Of a stretch of DNA of 64,000 bases, positions 48,718 to 60,766 are shown piece by piece (the stretch's first letter is position 1; each line of letters opens with the position of its first letter). Source of the stretch: Paramecium pentaurelia (Eukaryota; Ciliophora; Oligohymenophorea; Peniculida; Parameciidae); assembly GCA_905183005.1 (NCBI GenBank), contig CAJJDO010000124.1, positions 264,120-328,119 of the forward strand, written 5' to 3'. The position numbers and the translations under genes are program-made. The notes beneath the pieces are model-generated. The model made no database searches, had not been told where the DNA came from, and worked only from the letters and a program-made list of their open reading frames with translations.

Positions 48718-50988
48718 TCAATAAATTGTACATTATTATTAATCCAATGCAGGATCTCTATTAGAATTTTTGGTTTATCTATGATCATTGTCACCTACAA
48801 CCATAGTTTCATCTTAAAATTTAATTCCATCTTACTCTACTATTTTTGGCTATTCTAAATTTGATTAAGATGGTTTTATTGTAGGAATTGGATAATTAGG
48901 TGCAGTATATAGATTGGTACTACTTGGTATTGGACTAAAAGGTTATTATGGATAATATGGAGAATAGCCAGAATTTTAAGGAATTGATGATTACGGTATT
49001 GTTTAAGGATGAGAAGGTAAGTAATTTAATTGATTATTATTTAATGTCTAAGGCACATAACTTTAGTATTTTGGTTGTGTGTAATTCATTGTTGTAATTG
49101 GAGTGTCAAAAGAACTACGATCAGGAATCTAAGGTTTATCATAGATAATTTAAGAATTTGGATAGGAATGTTCTGATGGTCTATTAGGAATTGGACCAAA
49201 ATCATATTTTTTTTCGATTTAATTATGAATTGGAGGATAAGAGTCTATCTTCTAATAGGGTAATGGATCAAGTTCAAAACCTTTATTATATTAATTAAAT
49301 GGAGAAACTGAATCATAAGGTGGATCAATCTTGTTATATTTATTAATAGGATCTGGTTAATAATCTTAGTGTGTAAAGTTATGGTGTTCAGAAATTAAAG
49401 GGAAATGATCTTTGTTGTTTAAAATTGGATCTTCAAAATGATTATTATAGGTTGAATAGATGTCTTGATTAATATTAAGATCATTTTTTTTAATTGTTTA
49501 TTAGGTTCCTTAAAGTGTAGGCATCAAGGGTTTATGTTATTGAATAGGTGTGGAGATGTGCATATTAACATCATGAATGACTTTTTCAGGTTCTACAGAT
49601 GGTAATTATTGAGTTACTCCATATTTGTTCCAATTAAATTAGTCAATTATGTCATCATATTTTGTGCGTCTAAGAGTATAAATGAATAATAATTTACAAA
49701 AGATAATCTGGATTTGAGTAATCACTTTAATATTATTAAGGGTTATTCTAAGTATTAAGAAAATTCTAATTATTTGGAATATTATGAGAATAGTTATTTT
49801 AATTGTTATTAATAATAGGATGATGAGGATCGACTTATGTTGAAGTTTAAATTTAAAATTCCTTTTTGTGATATTCTGGTAAATAAGGTTATGGTTAAGT
49901 AGAGGCATATACAATCATAGGATATAGTGGTCCAACTAATTCTGCACCATTTGATAATTTTTGTGGATTGCCATATAAAGTAGGTTATGGTTAATTAAGA
50001 ATTAATTGTATGGGTTATTGTGGAATTTGATTAGATTAATTTGGTTAATTACGAATCACTTAATTTGGAGATGGTGGAAATAGTAAAGAAGATTATGATG
50101 GTTATTATTAAAATATAGAAAATTGATTTTATGGATTCTATTATAAGCTATGATTTAATTAAGTATCATTTTCGAATAAATGAACATATTCTGGTGATAA
50201 AAATTAGATTTTTTCTTTTTCATACTTAACTTTGTCTGTGATTGTTATTTTATCTTCTAAATTCAATTTTTTTATTTCATTTAATTTTAATACATTATCA
50301 CCAATTTATTTCAATATCAAATTAACTTCTAAAAAATAGATATGCTCTAAAGACATAGGGAAATTAGTAACAAAATGTTTAATTGCAGATTCAATTTTTT
50401 CAGGTTTTATAGTTTAATTAGTTTAACTTAAATCAACAATTAAAATCCAACTTTCTACTTTACCAGGCACAAACATATAATCTTCCATAATAATAAGTTT
50501 ATTAGTGATTGCTTTTATAAATAAATCATCAAGAGGGAGATTTAAAGATATATGTAGTATAGGTCTTAACATTTCATCTCTCCCAATAATTTAAACTAAT
50601 TTAGAATATTATGGGATATCTTCCAAATTCATAGTTTCTGGATTGTTTAACCAATTTAAATGATCCACAAAATAATTAACTGTGTCTTCTTTAACAAATT
50701 TATGAGCATACAAGAATCGCAATAATACAGAATCATTTTGAACTCTCAAATATTATAAAATAACCATACTCTTTTAAATATTCAACTGGAATTGAATCTA
50801 GATAGTTCTTGAATTCTTTTAATTATTGATTCTCATAAGTATCATATTAAACATTCTTAAAGATTCTACGAAGACTACCTTTCTTGATATAATTGGCTTT
50901 GAAAATAACAATAATAATTACAATCAATAGTTAAGGTAGCAATTTCATTAGGTGAAGCAAAAAGATTTTGATATCTATCCTAAAACAT
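48718..50988 (-). CDS. CRAL-TRIO (Sec14-like) protein with long Pro/Gln/Asn-rich tail
   Basis: Four exons, 730 residues; introns 50897-50921 (25 nt, AAG end), 50745-50769 (25, GAG end) and 49670-49697 (28, TAG end). The N-terminal region DSVLLRFLYAHKFVKEDTVN is a CRAL-TRIO-N helix pair; the lipid-binding core follows (GKVESWILIVDLSQTN, KHFVTNFPMSLEHIYFLEVN, NEIKKLNLEDKITI). Such domains carry phosphoinositides or other lipids. The last 430 residues are low-complexity Pro/Gln/Asn/Tyr-rich, with many short NPF/YPxP-like pieces, probably disordered and able to bind many partners. Two non-TAG acceptors in one gene are unusual here. 26 bp from the B-box gene. Confidence 0.8.
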
Positions 50989-51014
50989 ATTAATATTATA
51001 TTAATTATAATATA

Positions 51015-53553
51015 TCAACTAGCATGTTTAATTTTAACTGAATTCGCTTCTCCATATATGATATAATTGTCAATAATACAAATCCCTTCAGGAACAAAAT
51101 CGACTTCTTCAGTTTTTGTAATATAATCAATTTGTCTATATTCTTATATACGAATGATATAATTGTCTCTATTTTTGCAAGATAAGAATAAATAATTGGG
51201 ATTAGAAAATACCATAATACTCTTAATATAATGAGGAGCAATTCTGATTCTGTACATTTCACTATAATTAGATGTACTAATAATTCTAACATCTCCAGAA
51301 CCAGTACCTGCTGCAAAAGCTTTGTCTGTAATGTTTTATAACTATACTTAAGTTAAAGTCATACACAATAAATCCAATCTTCGCATTGAATAGCATAGAT
51401 AATTCTATCTGATTTAATATCATAAATTTATATGGTCTCATCAAATGATCCAGATACAAGTTGATTACTATTAATTAAAATAACATCTCTAACTGCCTTT
51501 TTATGATTATTGATAGTTTTTGCCTTAATGCTTTCTAAAAATCCACTAGATGATGTATCCCAAATCTTAACAGTATGATCTCCAGAACAACTAACTAAAT
51601 ATTCAGGTTTTATCAATTATTTTATCATCAAAATAGGATCAGTATGTCCTTATAATTAACCTTAAAAAGATATTGTCTATTCAAAAGTAACAATTGCAAT
51701 ATTCTATTCTTCAAAATTAACAATACTATATTAATAAACAATCATATTTACCATGCAGCAATAGCTAATTTCCCTTAATATATAAATCCACATATACTAT
51801 TACATTTGCCTTCAAATTAATATTCACCAATCTTATTTTCACCAATCCCTTAATATATAACTATCTATCCATCTACAGATGAAACTATTAGATGATTTTA
51901 AAAAAAGATTATATCACTCACATAATTATCTTGATCATCTCCAAAATCTTTGAGCACTCGAATTATAGGACAACTATCTAATTTATTTTCAAAAGATTAA
52001 TCTGTTTTGAAATTCAAATTAGCTGATGGTTATCTTTATAAAGATTAATTCATTCCCAAATGAGTAGAACCATAATTAGCCATTACATTAGTTGGATTTA
52101 CTTATGATGATTCCATATTTTAGCTTGGTTTCTTTTCAAATGTTGCAACTATAATTTATAATATATAATACTATCTTCAACTTATGATACATTTTATAAA
52201 AACCTTTTCGAGACATTTTCTAATTATATAACTAATTTATTCAAGAATTAAACTGTATTTATAGATGCATCGAAAGCAACTAATTAATTTTTAATTTCAG
52301 GATGTTGAATCAAATAAGCAATTATTGCCACACCTCTTTAATCTAAACTTACCATACTTCTATTGGCAAATACCACTAATAAATATAAATATTTACTTGT
52401 TTTAATTTATTGACATAAACTGGTAATTCTTATTTAATCTAAGGATCAATTCCATCTAATTGAGATTCACTCATAATTCTTTTACAATTTTATCCCAACA
52501 ATTCAATTTCCTTTATAGCTTATCTCATAATGTCTTCAAAAATTGCTTTTACTTTTGTTTTAGCATCCTATATCTCTTATTTCTATATATATATAATTAA
52601 TTTAATAACTTTCTTTTAATATTTCATAGCTGCCTCAATTATTGGTGCTTAATCCTAACCAAAAGATTTCAATTTAATTCTTTATCCAGCATTGCATTTA
52701 TGAGTAATTAAACATTAACCACATAATCTAATATCTTTATTGGGACATCTATCACAACAAATAACTTAGATTTTTTGATTATGATCACTACAATTTAATG
52801 AAATCAATTAACCATTTGTTCTATTAGCATCTACAGTTGCTAAATAAGCTGAAAATTCATATGAATATGTTTTTGGATCAATATTTAAAATGGAATCATT
52901 ATTTATTGAATTAGTATTTTATGGTAATAACAAAAGTTCCTTGAAAAATAAATCTTATAACTTCCTTAATTTCTATTCTATTTAACTCTAATAAATTGAA
53001 ATCTTTTTTGAGGCTGAATCTAAATTTCCTACTATTTATTTGATTAATTATTGATTATTATATGTATTTAGTAGTATTTGACATCCTTATTTTTATATAT
53101 AACCAAAATCATTTTTTTCAAATGCCTCTACAATTTAACTAGCAGCTTCTCCAAATACTTCTGCATCAGGTATTCCTTATAGTAGATACTAATTCAAATA
53201 GATATCATAATATCCTTAATATGATTTAAAGCTCTCAAAAAAATTATTTTTAAAATTTGCTAATGTTTAAGTTAATCCACCAGTTGCATTAGGTGAATTT
53301 TAATCTCTATCAAACTTATCTACCATTTCCTAAATCCCATAACTATCAAACTTTATTGCTTTACAATATATAATAACTATGTACCATCATCTATTGTAAT
53401 ACGATCATTGCACATATGGTCAACCAAACATTCTTCGCATAATCTTCTATCTCCTTCATCTCTTGTGCATATTTTACCAAGACATATTGCAATATGAGGT
53501 TTATTATGATTACATAACACATCTACTGTATTAGAGGACTAGCAATTTCCCAT
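51015..53553 (-). CDS. B-box zinc-finger / WD40 protein with N-terminal MGNC signal
   Basis: Six exons, 802 residues; introns 53359-53384 (26 nt), 52439-52470 (32), 52149-52171 (23), 51726-51751 (26) and 51342-51364 (23). The start MGNCQSSNTVD fits myristoylation plus palmitoylation. Two B-box-like Cys/His fingers follow (CNHNKPHIAICLGKICTRDE with CEECLVDHMC; CSDHNQKIQVICCDRC with CGQCLITHKC), a helical middle, then WD40 repeats (HTDPILMIKQL, CSGDHTVKIWDTSSS, HKKAVRDVILI, SGSFDETIQIYDIKSDR, AAGTGSGDVRIIS) forming a propeller. WD40-B-box membrane proteins are a large ciliate group; the ligand is unknown. Confidence 0.85.
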
Positions 53554-53868
53554 TTAAATTAATTAAACAAATTACAACTATTTCAGACACTAAAAAAAAA
53601 AAAAAAATTCTTTTCTTTATTTTATTGATACTAAAATTCAATTTTCAGAAATTACCAATTAATAATTCACTACATCATTTTTATTAAAATTCAAGAAGTG
53701 ATATTTTTCAGAATTTCATTCTTATTATTAAATGTATTTAATTATATGATATTTTTTAAACCATAATATGAATAACACATTATATAATTATTGGTTATTA
53801 TTTCCTATTTAATCACTTATATAAACATAACTAAATTAAAATCTGCTTCTCTTTCTAATAATAAATTA
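53554..53868. other. divergent spacer with a poly(A) run
   Basis: 315 bp upstream of two divergent genes. It contains an uninterrupted A run at about 53590-53604. Otherwise nothing supported. Confidence 0.5.
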
Positions 53869-55327
53869 ATGCTCTAAATTTAAATAGGAGATATTATAGA
53901 CAATCAATATGAAATTATTAAGAGACTGTCATAAGGTTCATTTGGAATAGTTTTTTATGGGAAAAGCATAAAAACAAATAAAGGTGTAGCAATTAAGGTA
54001 GAGAAAAACGAAATGGCAAGTTTTGGTACTTTAGTGCGTGAAGTAACACATCATATAACTCAAGATCGAAATGTTGAGTAAATTAAAGGGAGTTCCTTCA
54101 ATACCTGAATTACTATGGCACGGAGAGTATAAGAAATGTAACATTATGATAATAAAAATGCTGGGCAACGATCTTATTTATTATCAGAAATAATATATTC
54201 AATTTTCATCATAGTGTATAAATAGCATAGCTTACTAATTATTGTGGATTTTGGAATAGATGCATAAAAAGTATAATTAACTGGTTTATATTAGGAATAT
54301 AATTCATAGAGACATCAAACCAGAAAATATTTTGAGTAAAAATGGATCAGATAAGATTTATTTAATTGATTTTGGAATTTCAAAAGAAACAGATTCAAAT
54401 TTAATACATAAAAAGAAATAATTTTCATTTATAGGCACAAGTAGATATGCCAGTATTGCAGCTCATCAAGGTATAGAATAAACAGCCAAAGATGATCTAG
54501 AATCACTTGGTTATGTATTGATCTATTTAACTACATAACGTTTACCTTGGATGAACATAGAAAAAACAGATGTTCAAAGATTAGAGAAAATTGGCAAGTT
54601 AAAAGAAAATGTTATAGTGGATGATTTATGTTGTGGATGTCCCAATTCAATTTTTAAGTACAATCATAAATTTAATTTAGATATATGAAATATGTTAAGG
54701 AACTTAAGCCAAATTCTAAACCTAAATATGCATTGTTGAGAGGATTATTCCTGTCTAAGTTACAAAATACAGTTGAATTAGGATTGGATTGGACTAATTA
54801 AGTAATTAAATTAGAAAATAAAAAAAATCATAAAAAATAAAGGAATTCATGTAATGTTAATTTTTAAAGTTGTGTAACAATAAGAAAGTAAATAATGATT
54901 ATGATATGTTAGACCATATGTTGGTGGAACCTAAACTAATTTAAATGTTAAAACTGTTGCAGTTTAAGATGAATAAATGATATCATCAGATAATGGAACT
55001 AGTTAAATGTAATTTAGTATTGTGGAGACATAAGGAAGTAAAAATAGTGTTAAAGTTGGATTTTCAACATCTGATAATCTTGATTGTTTAGCTATTCAAT
55101 AAAATAATAATATGGCGCGTGTTTCTACATTTGAAGGCATTGCTGAAGCAAATCCTCTCTTGCCTTAAAATTTAGAGTAATAATTAATGGAAAAAGAAAA
55201 CTAAGATTTAGAAATTAAATATAATCTACTTCACTTTACATCAGTATATTTTAATTTTAAGAATCCTATTCAACAACATACCATCAAATAAAATTATTAA
55301 GTTAATGTGATCAAATCTATTAATTGA
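53869..55327 (+). CDS. casein kinase 1 family protein kinase
   Basis: Five exons, 454 residues; introns 54043-54064 (22 nt), 54271-54294 (24), 54658-54680 (23) and 54888-54912 (25). Kinase core: glycine loop RLSQGSFGIVFYGKS, VAIKVEKNE, VPSIPELLWHGEY, catalytic NIIHRDIKPENIL, DFGISKE (DFG) and the CK1 motif FIGTSRYASIAAHQG, with DDLESLGYVLIYL. CK1s phosphorylate acidic or primed Ser/Thr sites. The 24-nt intron is in frame without a TGA; splicing restores HKKNIIHRD. The 150-residue tail is polar. It lies 114 bp before Met-Gly-Cys protein 3, whose Ser-rich tail could be a substrate (speculation). Confidence 0.93.
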
Positions 55328-55441
55328 TTTATACCTTTTGTATTTTCCTTTTGTTTTATTAAATATTCTAGACAAATTTTTCATGTAATAAATATAATTT
55401 TCACTGAATAGTTATTTATTAATTAATAATAAAATATAGAT

Positions 55442-55672
55442 ATGGGATGTATTAATAGCAGTTCTCATTAAAAAAGGAAGAAAGATTTAGATATAAATAA
55501 TGTTCCTATAATGTTAAATAATCAAAAATCATAAAATATTGAAAGAATTCAAGATAATTGGTTAGAAATGAAAAATAACTCTATCCTAGCAAGAAGACAT
55601 CAACAAAGCAAATTATCATTAAAAGTTACAACTAATTCAAAATCTCCATTGTCTTGTATAAGTCGTAATTGA
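55442..55672 (+). CDS. small Met-Gly-Cys protein 3 (predicted acylated)
   Basis: Intronless, 76 residues, from MGCINSSSHQKRKKDL. Gly2, Cys3, a Ser at 6 and a basic patch form a strong myristoylation-palmitoylation signal. The middle has a helical DNWLEMKNNSILARRHQQSK, comparable in place and pattern to the Asn-x-Ile-x-x-Arg-Arg of proteins 1 and 2, followed by a Ser-rich tail (LKVTTNSKSPLSCISRN). No known domain. Unlike the other pair it stands alone, 114 bp behind a casein kinase gene on the same strand. Confidence 0.7.
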
Positions 55673-55904
55673 AAAATCTATTGATTACATCAGTCTTTAT
55701 GTTTTATTAACAACATATCATTTTTTAAATTAGGAATTAGTGTTATGTAAAACAATATTGTGAATATACATATAAAGGAATATTGAAAATGATTATTCAA
55801 AATTTGAATCTATTCTTTATAAAAATCTATAAAGGATTAAATAATATAAATAATTGTATATATGAATTTTAATTGATTTGAGAATTTCTCAATTAAATTA
55901 AATT

Positions 55905-56892
55905 ATGAATAAGAATGCTAAATTTATATGGTATATATATAATGGAAATCAAAGAGCTAAAAATAAACACTAAGTTTTCTTTAAAGAATAATCAAATTTA
56001 AAATAAGCTGCAGTGGCATTAATATTTTGGACACCAAATACAATAAGTTCAAAATTGCCAACTTTAGGATAAGCTCATATGAAGAGTATTTGCAGTTAAA
56101 ATCATTTATTGGAATTATTAAGATAGGAAAGTTTTGAATGTAAATTAATGGTTTGTTAACGATAATTCAATTTAAGAGATATTCATTCAAATGAGATTTG
56201 TTTTCCTGGAGGAAAATTGGATAATGAAGAAAGTGATTTTGAGGCTGTAATAAGAGAAGTGATGGAAGAAGTAGATGTAGATTTAAGAAAACATTAAACA
56301 TTTTATTTAGGTCGTCTTCCAAATAATATTGAGATTAAGGATGCTCCAAAAGGTTTAAGGGTTTGTACTCATGTATTTATTGTTTCAGGTGAGTAACCCT
56401 AAATTACATTAAATTAATAGGAATTATAAGATTGTAAGTGGATACCAATCTCTTACTTTTATGATTTGAGTGATAAAATTAGATTAGGAAAATGTACATA
56501 ATCATTTACATTTTTTATGGTGAAGTCTTTTTTTTAAAGATCCCCAAAAATAATTGATGAAATAGTGAAAAATTTTGATCATGGTTTATTTGGTTAAGTA
56601 GATGTGGGAATGAAAAATCATTTATTTGGATTTAGTTTAATGATATTTGCTTAAATGTGTAATTTAGTTTTGACTGAATAAAAAGAAGGTAGAGAATATT
56701 TTGGAGATATTAGATTGATAACTTCAATTGTCAATTTAATGCATTTGAATTTTACAGAAAATACATTCATAGGTATATTAATTAAATTTATATATTGTAG
56801 GTAAATTATGTGATTGGTATTTCTCTAAGATGTATAAGACTTATAGAATTTAGAATAGAATAGAGGTGAGAAAATATTTAGGGAAATTATGA
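55905..56892 (+). CDS. Nudix hydrolase (CoA/NUDT7-8-like)
   Basis: Two exons, 319 residues; intron 56773-56800 (28 nt). The Nudix box is GGKLDNEESDFEAVIREVME followed by EVDVD: it fits G-x5-E-x7-REU-x-EE, with the usual Gly near the end replaced. The FPGGKLD entry, the preceding RDIHSNEICF and length are like peroxisomal/mitochondrial NUDT7/8 and CoA-diphosphatases, which split nucleotide diphosphate bonds; substrate is not determined here. The last 140 residues (VDVGMKNHLFGFSLMIFAQM) extend beyond the core. No PTS1 tail is seen (ends LGKL). 46 bp before succinyl-CoA ligase beta. Confidence 0.88.
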
Positions 56893-56938
56893 TATAAAAT
56901 ATTTATATTGGTTTGATTTAATAAAAGATTTAAATTAA

Positions 56939-58293
56939 ATGTTCAATCGAATTACTAGGTTGGCTGCATTATAACATAAAGTTGTAAAATGCTTTGATCT
57001 TCATGAATATCAAAGTAAAGATTTGATGAGAAGATTCAATGTACTAGTTTAGAAAGGAGAAATTGCCTTGAATGCTGAAGATGCAGCTAAAGTTGCTAAA
57101 ACACTTGATCCTAGTGGTGGATTAATTCTTAAGTCTTAAGTTCATGCAGGAGGAAGAGGCAAAGGTATAATCAATATATATATTTAAAGGAACTTTATCA
57201 AGTGGATTGAAAGGAGGAGTTAAGATTTGCAAAACTCCAGAAGAAGTAGCTAATTATACTAAATAAATGATTGGATATAAATTAGTAACTCATTAGACAC
57301 CAAAAGAAGTAAATATAATTATTTATTTAATTAGGGTTTATAAGTTAATGCAGTACTTGTTCATGAAGGTGTGGATATTGTACGTCAATTATATTTAGCC
57401 TTTATTTTAGATAGAAATTCATAGAAACCAGCTATTGTTGCTTCAATCAATGGTGGAATGGAAATTGAAGAAGTTGCTAAAACAGATCCTAATAGTATTA
57501 TTGTATTACCAATTGATGTAAATACTGGATTAACAGATGATATTGCTAATAAAGTTGTTGACAATCTATAATTATAAACAGTTAGATAATAAGCAATTGA
57601 ATAATTAAGGAATTTATATAAGATGTTCATTACTCTTGATGCTACATAAGTTGAAATTAATCCATGGGCAACAGATCCAAAAAATAAATTATTTTGTATT
57701 GATGCTAAGATTAATGTTGATGATAATGCTAAATTTAGATAAAAGGAATTGGTTGAATTAAGAAAAACATCTGTTGCATCTGAATAAGTAGATCCACATG
57801 AAGAATTAGCATTAGCTGCTGGATTGAATTATGTTGCATTAGATGGAAATATTGGTTGTATGGTTAATGGAGCTGGATTAGCTATGGCTACAATGGATAT
57901 AATTAAATTATATGGAGGAGATCCTGCAAATTTCTTAGATGTTGGAGGTGGTGCAAATGTTGAATAAGTTAAAACTGCATTTGAAATCTTAAATTCTCAT
58001 CCTAAAGTTGAAACTATCCTTATTAATATCTTTGGTGGTATCATGAAATGCAATATCATTGCTGAAGGTATCATTAAAGCAGCTTAATTGGTTGATCTTA
58101 AAACACCATTGGTTGTTAGATTAACTGGAACAAATTCTCAATAAGGTAATTATTATTCTATATATTTTTAGGAGCTAAAATGTTGGATGAATTTGCTAAA
58201 TCATAAACCAAAGTACAAATTACAACAGCCACAGATTTGGATGATGCTGCTTAAAAATCTGTAAAAATTGCAAAAGTATCTAGAAAGCAATGA
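56939..58293 (+). CDS. succinyl-CoA ligase beta subunit, mitochondrial (copy 1, complete)
   Basis: Four exons, 425 residues; introns 57165-57189 (25 nt, AAAG end), 57309-57334 (26) and 58146-58171 (26). The enzyme makes ATP or GTP from succinyl-CoA in the citric-acid cycle. A basic leader (MFNRITRLAALQHK) fits mitochondrial import. The ATP-grasp part has LHEYQSKDLMRRF and KSQVHAGGRGKGTLSSGLKG; then VEINPWATDP, GLNYVALDGNIGCMVNGAGL, the C-terminal FGGIMKCNIIAEGIIKAAQ and VRLTGTN. Length matches the family. Copy 1 is the only one with all exons; partial copies follow. Confidence 0.96.
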
Positions 58294-58448
58294 TATATTC
58301 ATCAATTATTATTATAATTCTTTAAATAATTAAATTATTCTATTTTTATCAATAAATATTCATAGTAGATAAATTACATTATATTTTTATAGTGATTTCA
58401 AAATAGAATCTAAAAAAACTCAAAATTCTTTATCCTAAAGGTATTCTA

Positions 58449-58449
58449 N
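58449..58449. other. single N joining duplicated sequence
   Basis: The base N sits where the 3' flank of copy 1 stops and the sequence jumps back into exon 2 of the same gene. It most likely marks a contig join. Confidence 0.85.
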
Positions 58450-59527
58450 GGAGTTAAGATTTGCAAAACTCCAGAAGAAGTAGCTAATTATACTAAATAA
58501 ATGATTGGATATAAATTAGTAACTCATTAGACACCAAAAGAAGTAAATATAATTATTTATTTAATTAGGGTTTATAAGTTAATGCAGTACTTGTTCATGA
58601 AGGTGTGGATATTGTACGTCAATTATATTTAGCCTTTATTTTAGATAGAAATTCATAGAAACCAGCTATTGTTGCTTCAATCAATGGTGGAATGGAAATT
58701 GAAGAAGTTGCTAAAACAGATCCAAATAGTATTATTGTATTACCAATTGATGTAAATACTGGATTAACAGATGATATTGCTAATAAAGTTGTTGACAATC
58801 TATAATTATAAACAGTTAGATAATAAGCAATTGAATAATTAAGGAATTTATATAAGATGTTCATTACTCTTGATGCTACATAAGTTGAAATTAATCCATG
58901 GGCAACAGATCCAAAAAATAAATTATTTTGTATTGATGCTAAGATTAATGTTGATGATAATGCTAAATTTAGATAAAAGGAATTGGTTGAATTAAGAAAA
59001 ACATCTGTTGCATCTGAATAAGTAGATCCACATGAAGAATTAGCATTAGCTGCTGGATTGAATTATGTTGCATTAGATGGAAATATTGGTTGTATGGTTA
59101 ATGGAGCTGGATTAGCTATGGCTACAATGGATATAATTAAATTATATGGAGGAGATCCTGCAAATTTCTTAGATGTTGGAGGTGGTGCAAATGTTGAATA
59201 AGTTAAAACTGCATTTGAAATCTTAAATTCTCATCCTAAAGTTGAAACTATCCTTATTAATATCTTTGGTGGTATCATGAAATGCAATATCATTGCTGAA
59301 GGTATCATTAAAGCAGCTTAATTGGTTGATCTTAAAACACCATTGGTTGTTAGATTAACTGGAACAAATTCTCAATAAGGTAATTATTATTCTATATATT
59401 TTTAGGAGCTAAAATGTTGGATGAATTTGCTAAATCATAAACCAAAGTACAAATTACAACAGCCACAGATTTGGATGATGCTGCTTAAAAATCTGTAAAA
59501 ATTGCAAAAGTATCTAGAAAGCAATGA
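58450..59527 (+). CDS. succinyl-CoA ligase beta, copy 2 (5' end missing)
   Basis: Starts abruptly within exon 2 (Gly-Val-Lys-Ile-Cys-Lys) after the N and runs to TGA 59525-59527 with the same introns as copy 1. It has no promoter, first exon or mitochondrial leader, so as drawn it cannot be expressed. The encoded protein equals copy 1 where they overlap. Confidence 0.85.
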
Positions 59528-59682
59528 TATATTCATCAATTATTATTATAATTCTTTAAATAATTAAATTATTCTATTTTTATCAATAAATATTCATAGT
59601 AGATAAATTACATTATATTTTTATAGTGATTTCAAAATAGAATCTAAAAAAACTCAAAATTCTTTATCCTAAAGGTATTCTA
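58450..59682 (+). repeat. 1,233-bp direct repeat of 57216-58448
   Basis: Offset is exactly 1,234 bases along the whole length, coding, introns and 3' flank alike. The one difference I found by eye is CCT versus CCA in the Pro codon near 57489/58723. Such near-identity including non-coding flank suggests allelic contigs laid end to end rather than an old duplication. Confidence 0.9.
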
Positions 59683-59893
59683 GTATTAAAGATAATATTA
59701 ATTAATAAAATAGAATACAATTAACCAATTCAAAATTAAATTATAGATTTTATTTAAAGAACACATTAATAGAAATGAATACTACACATACATCAAAATT
59801 AATTATCTGATAATCTGCTTATATCCATTGTTTGATTAACATCATAAAGGAATTAATTGTAATGCTATTTCTCATGAGATGGTACTATCACCA
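59528..59893. other. 3' flank of copy 2
   Basis: AT-rich. Up to 59682 it repeats the flank of copy 1; beyond that it aligns with the sequence behind copy 3 (about 60800-61350), showing that the two regions are paralogous. Confidence 0.6.
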
Positions 59894-59971
59894 TCATTTG
59901 TTATTGCTACTAGTTTTCATTTTATTTTTTGTTTTCTTATCTAATAAATCGATATCCTCTTTGATGTAAAC
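59894..59971 (-). CDS. last exon of a small gene, cut at the N (paralogue of 61312-61551)
   Basis: 25 codons then TGA (59894-59896): VYIKEDIDLLDKKTKNKMKT and a short Ser/Asn tail. It aligns with VYINVDLDLLDKRT of the gene at 61312-61551, including the noncoding sequence beyond the stop. The upstream part is lost at the N at 59972. Confidence 0.45.
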   Translation of the reverse strand, partial: VYIKEDIDLLDKKTKNKMKTSSNNK

Positions 59972-59972
59972 N
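59972..59972. other. single N at second join
   Basis: N marks the jump from the flank of copy 2 into the middle of copy 3. Probably another contig join. Confidence 0.85.
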
Positions 59973-60766
59973 ATTGTATTACCAATTGATGTAAATACTG
60001 GATTAACAGATGATATTGCTAATAAAGTTGTTGACAATCTATAATTATAAACAGTTAGATAATAAGCAATTGAATAATTAAGGAATTTATATAAGATGTT
60101 CATTACTCTTGATGCTACATAAGTTGAAATTAATCCATGGGCAACAGATCCAAAAAATAAATTATTTTGTATTGATGCTAAGATTAATGTTGATGATAAT
60201 GCTAAATTTAGATAAAAGGAATTGGTTGAATTAAGAAAAACATCTGTTGCATCTGAATAAGTAGATCCACATGAAGAATTAGCATTAGCTGCTGGATTGA
60301 ATTATGTTGCATTAGATGGAAATATTGGTTGTATGGTTAATGGAGCTGGATTAGCTATGGCTACAATGGATATAATTAAATTATATGGAGGAGATCCTGC
60401 AAATTTCTTAGATGTTGGAGGTGGTGCAAATGTTGAATAAGTTAAAACTGCATTTGAAATCTTAAATTCTCATCCTAAAGTTGAAACTATCCTTATTAAT
60501 ATCTTTGGTGGTATCATGAAATGCAATATCATTGCTGAAGGTATCATTAAAGCAGCTTAATTGGTTGATCTTAAAACACCATTGGTTGTTAGATTAACTG
60601 GAACAAATTCTCAATAAGGTAATTATTATTATATATATTTTTAGGAGCTAAGATGTTGGATGAATTTGCTAAATCATAAACTAAAGTACAAATTACAACA
60701 GCTACAGATTTGGATGATGCTGCTCAAAAATCTGTTAAAATTGCAAAAGTATCCAGAAAGCAATGA
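59973..60766 (+). CDS. succinyl-CoA ligase beta, copy 3 (5' end missing, diverged 3' end)
   Basis: Begins inside exon 3 (Ile-Val-Leu-Pro-Ile-Asp) and ends at TGA 60764-60766. From 59973 to the last intron I see no difference from copy 1 over about 650 bases. From the last intron on it differs: one intron base and six codons in the last exon, all synonymous under the Paramecium code (for instance TAA to CAA for Gln, AAA to AAG, TCT to TCC). The 3' flank is clearly diverged. So this is the end of a true paralogue whose upstream part is either homogenised by gene conversion or chimeric in assembly. Confidence 0.85.

Noticed and set aside
49639..49914. Minus-strand Ile-rich 91-residue ORF
   Set aside because: Wrong frame of the Gln/Asn-rich tail of the CRAL-TRIO protein.
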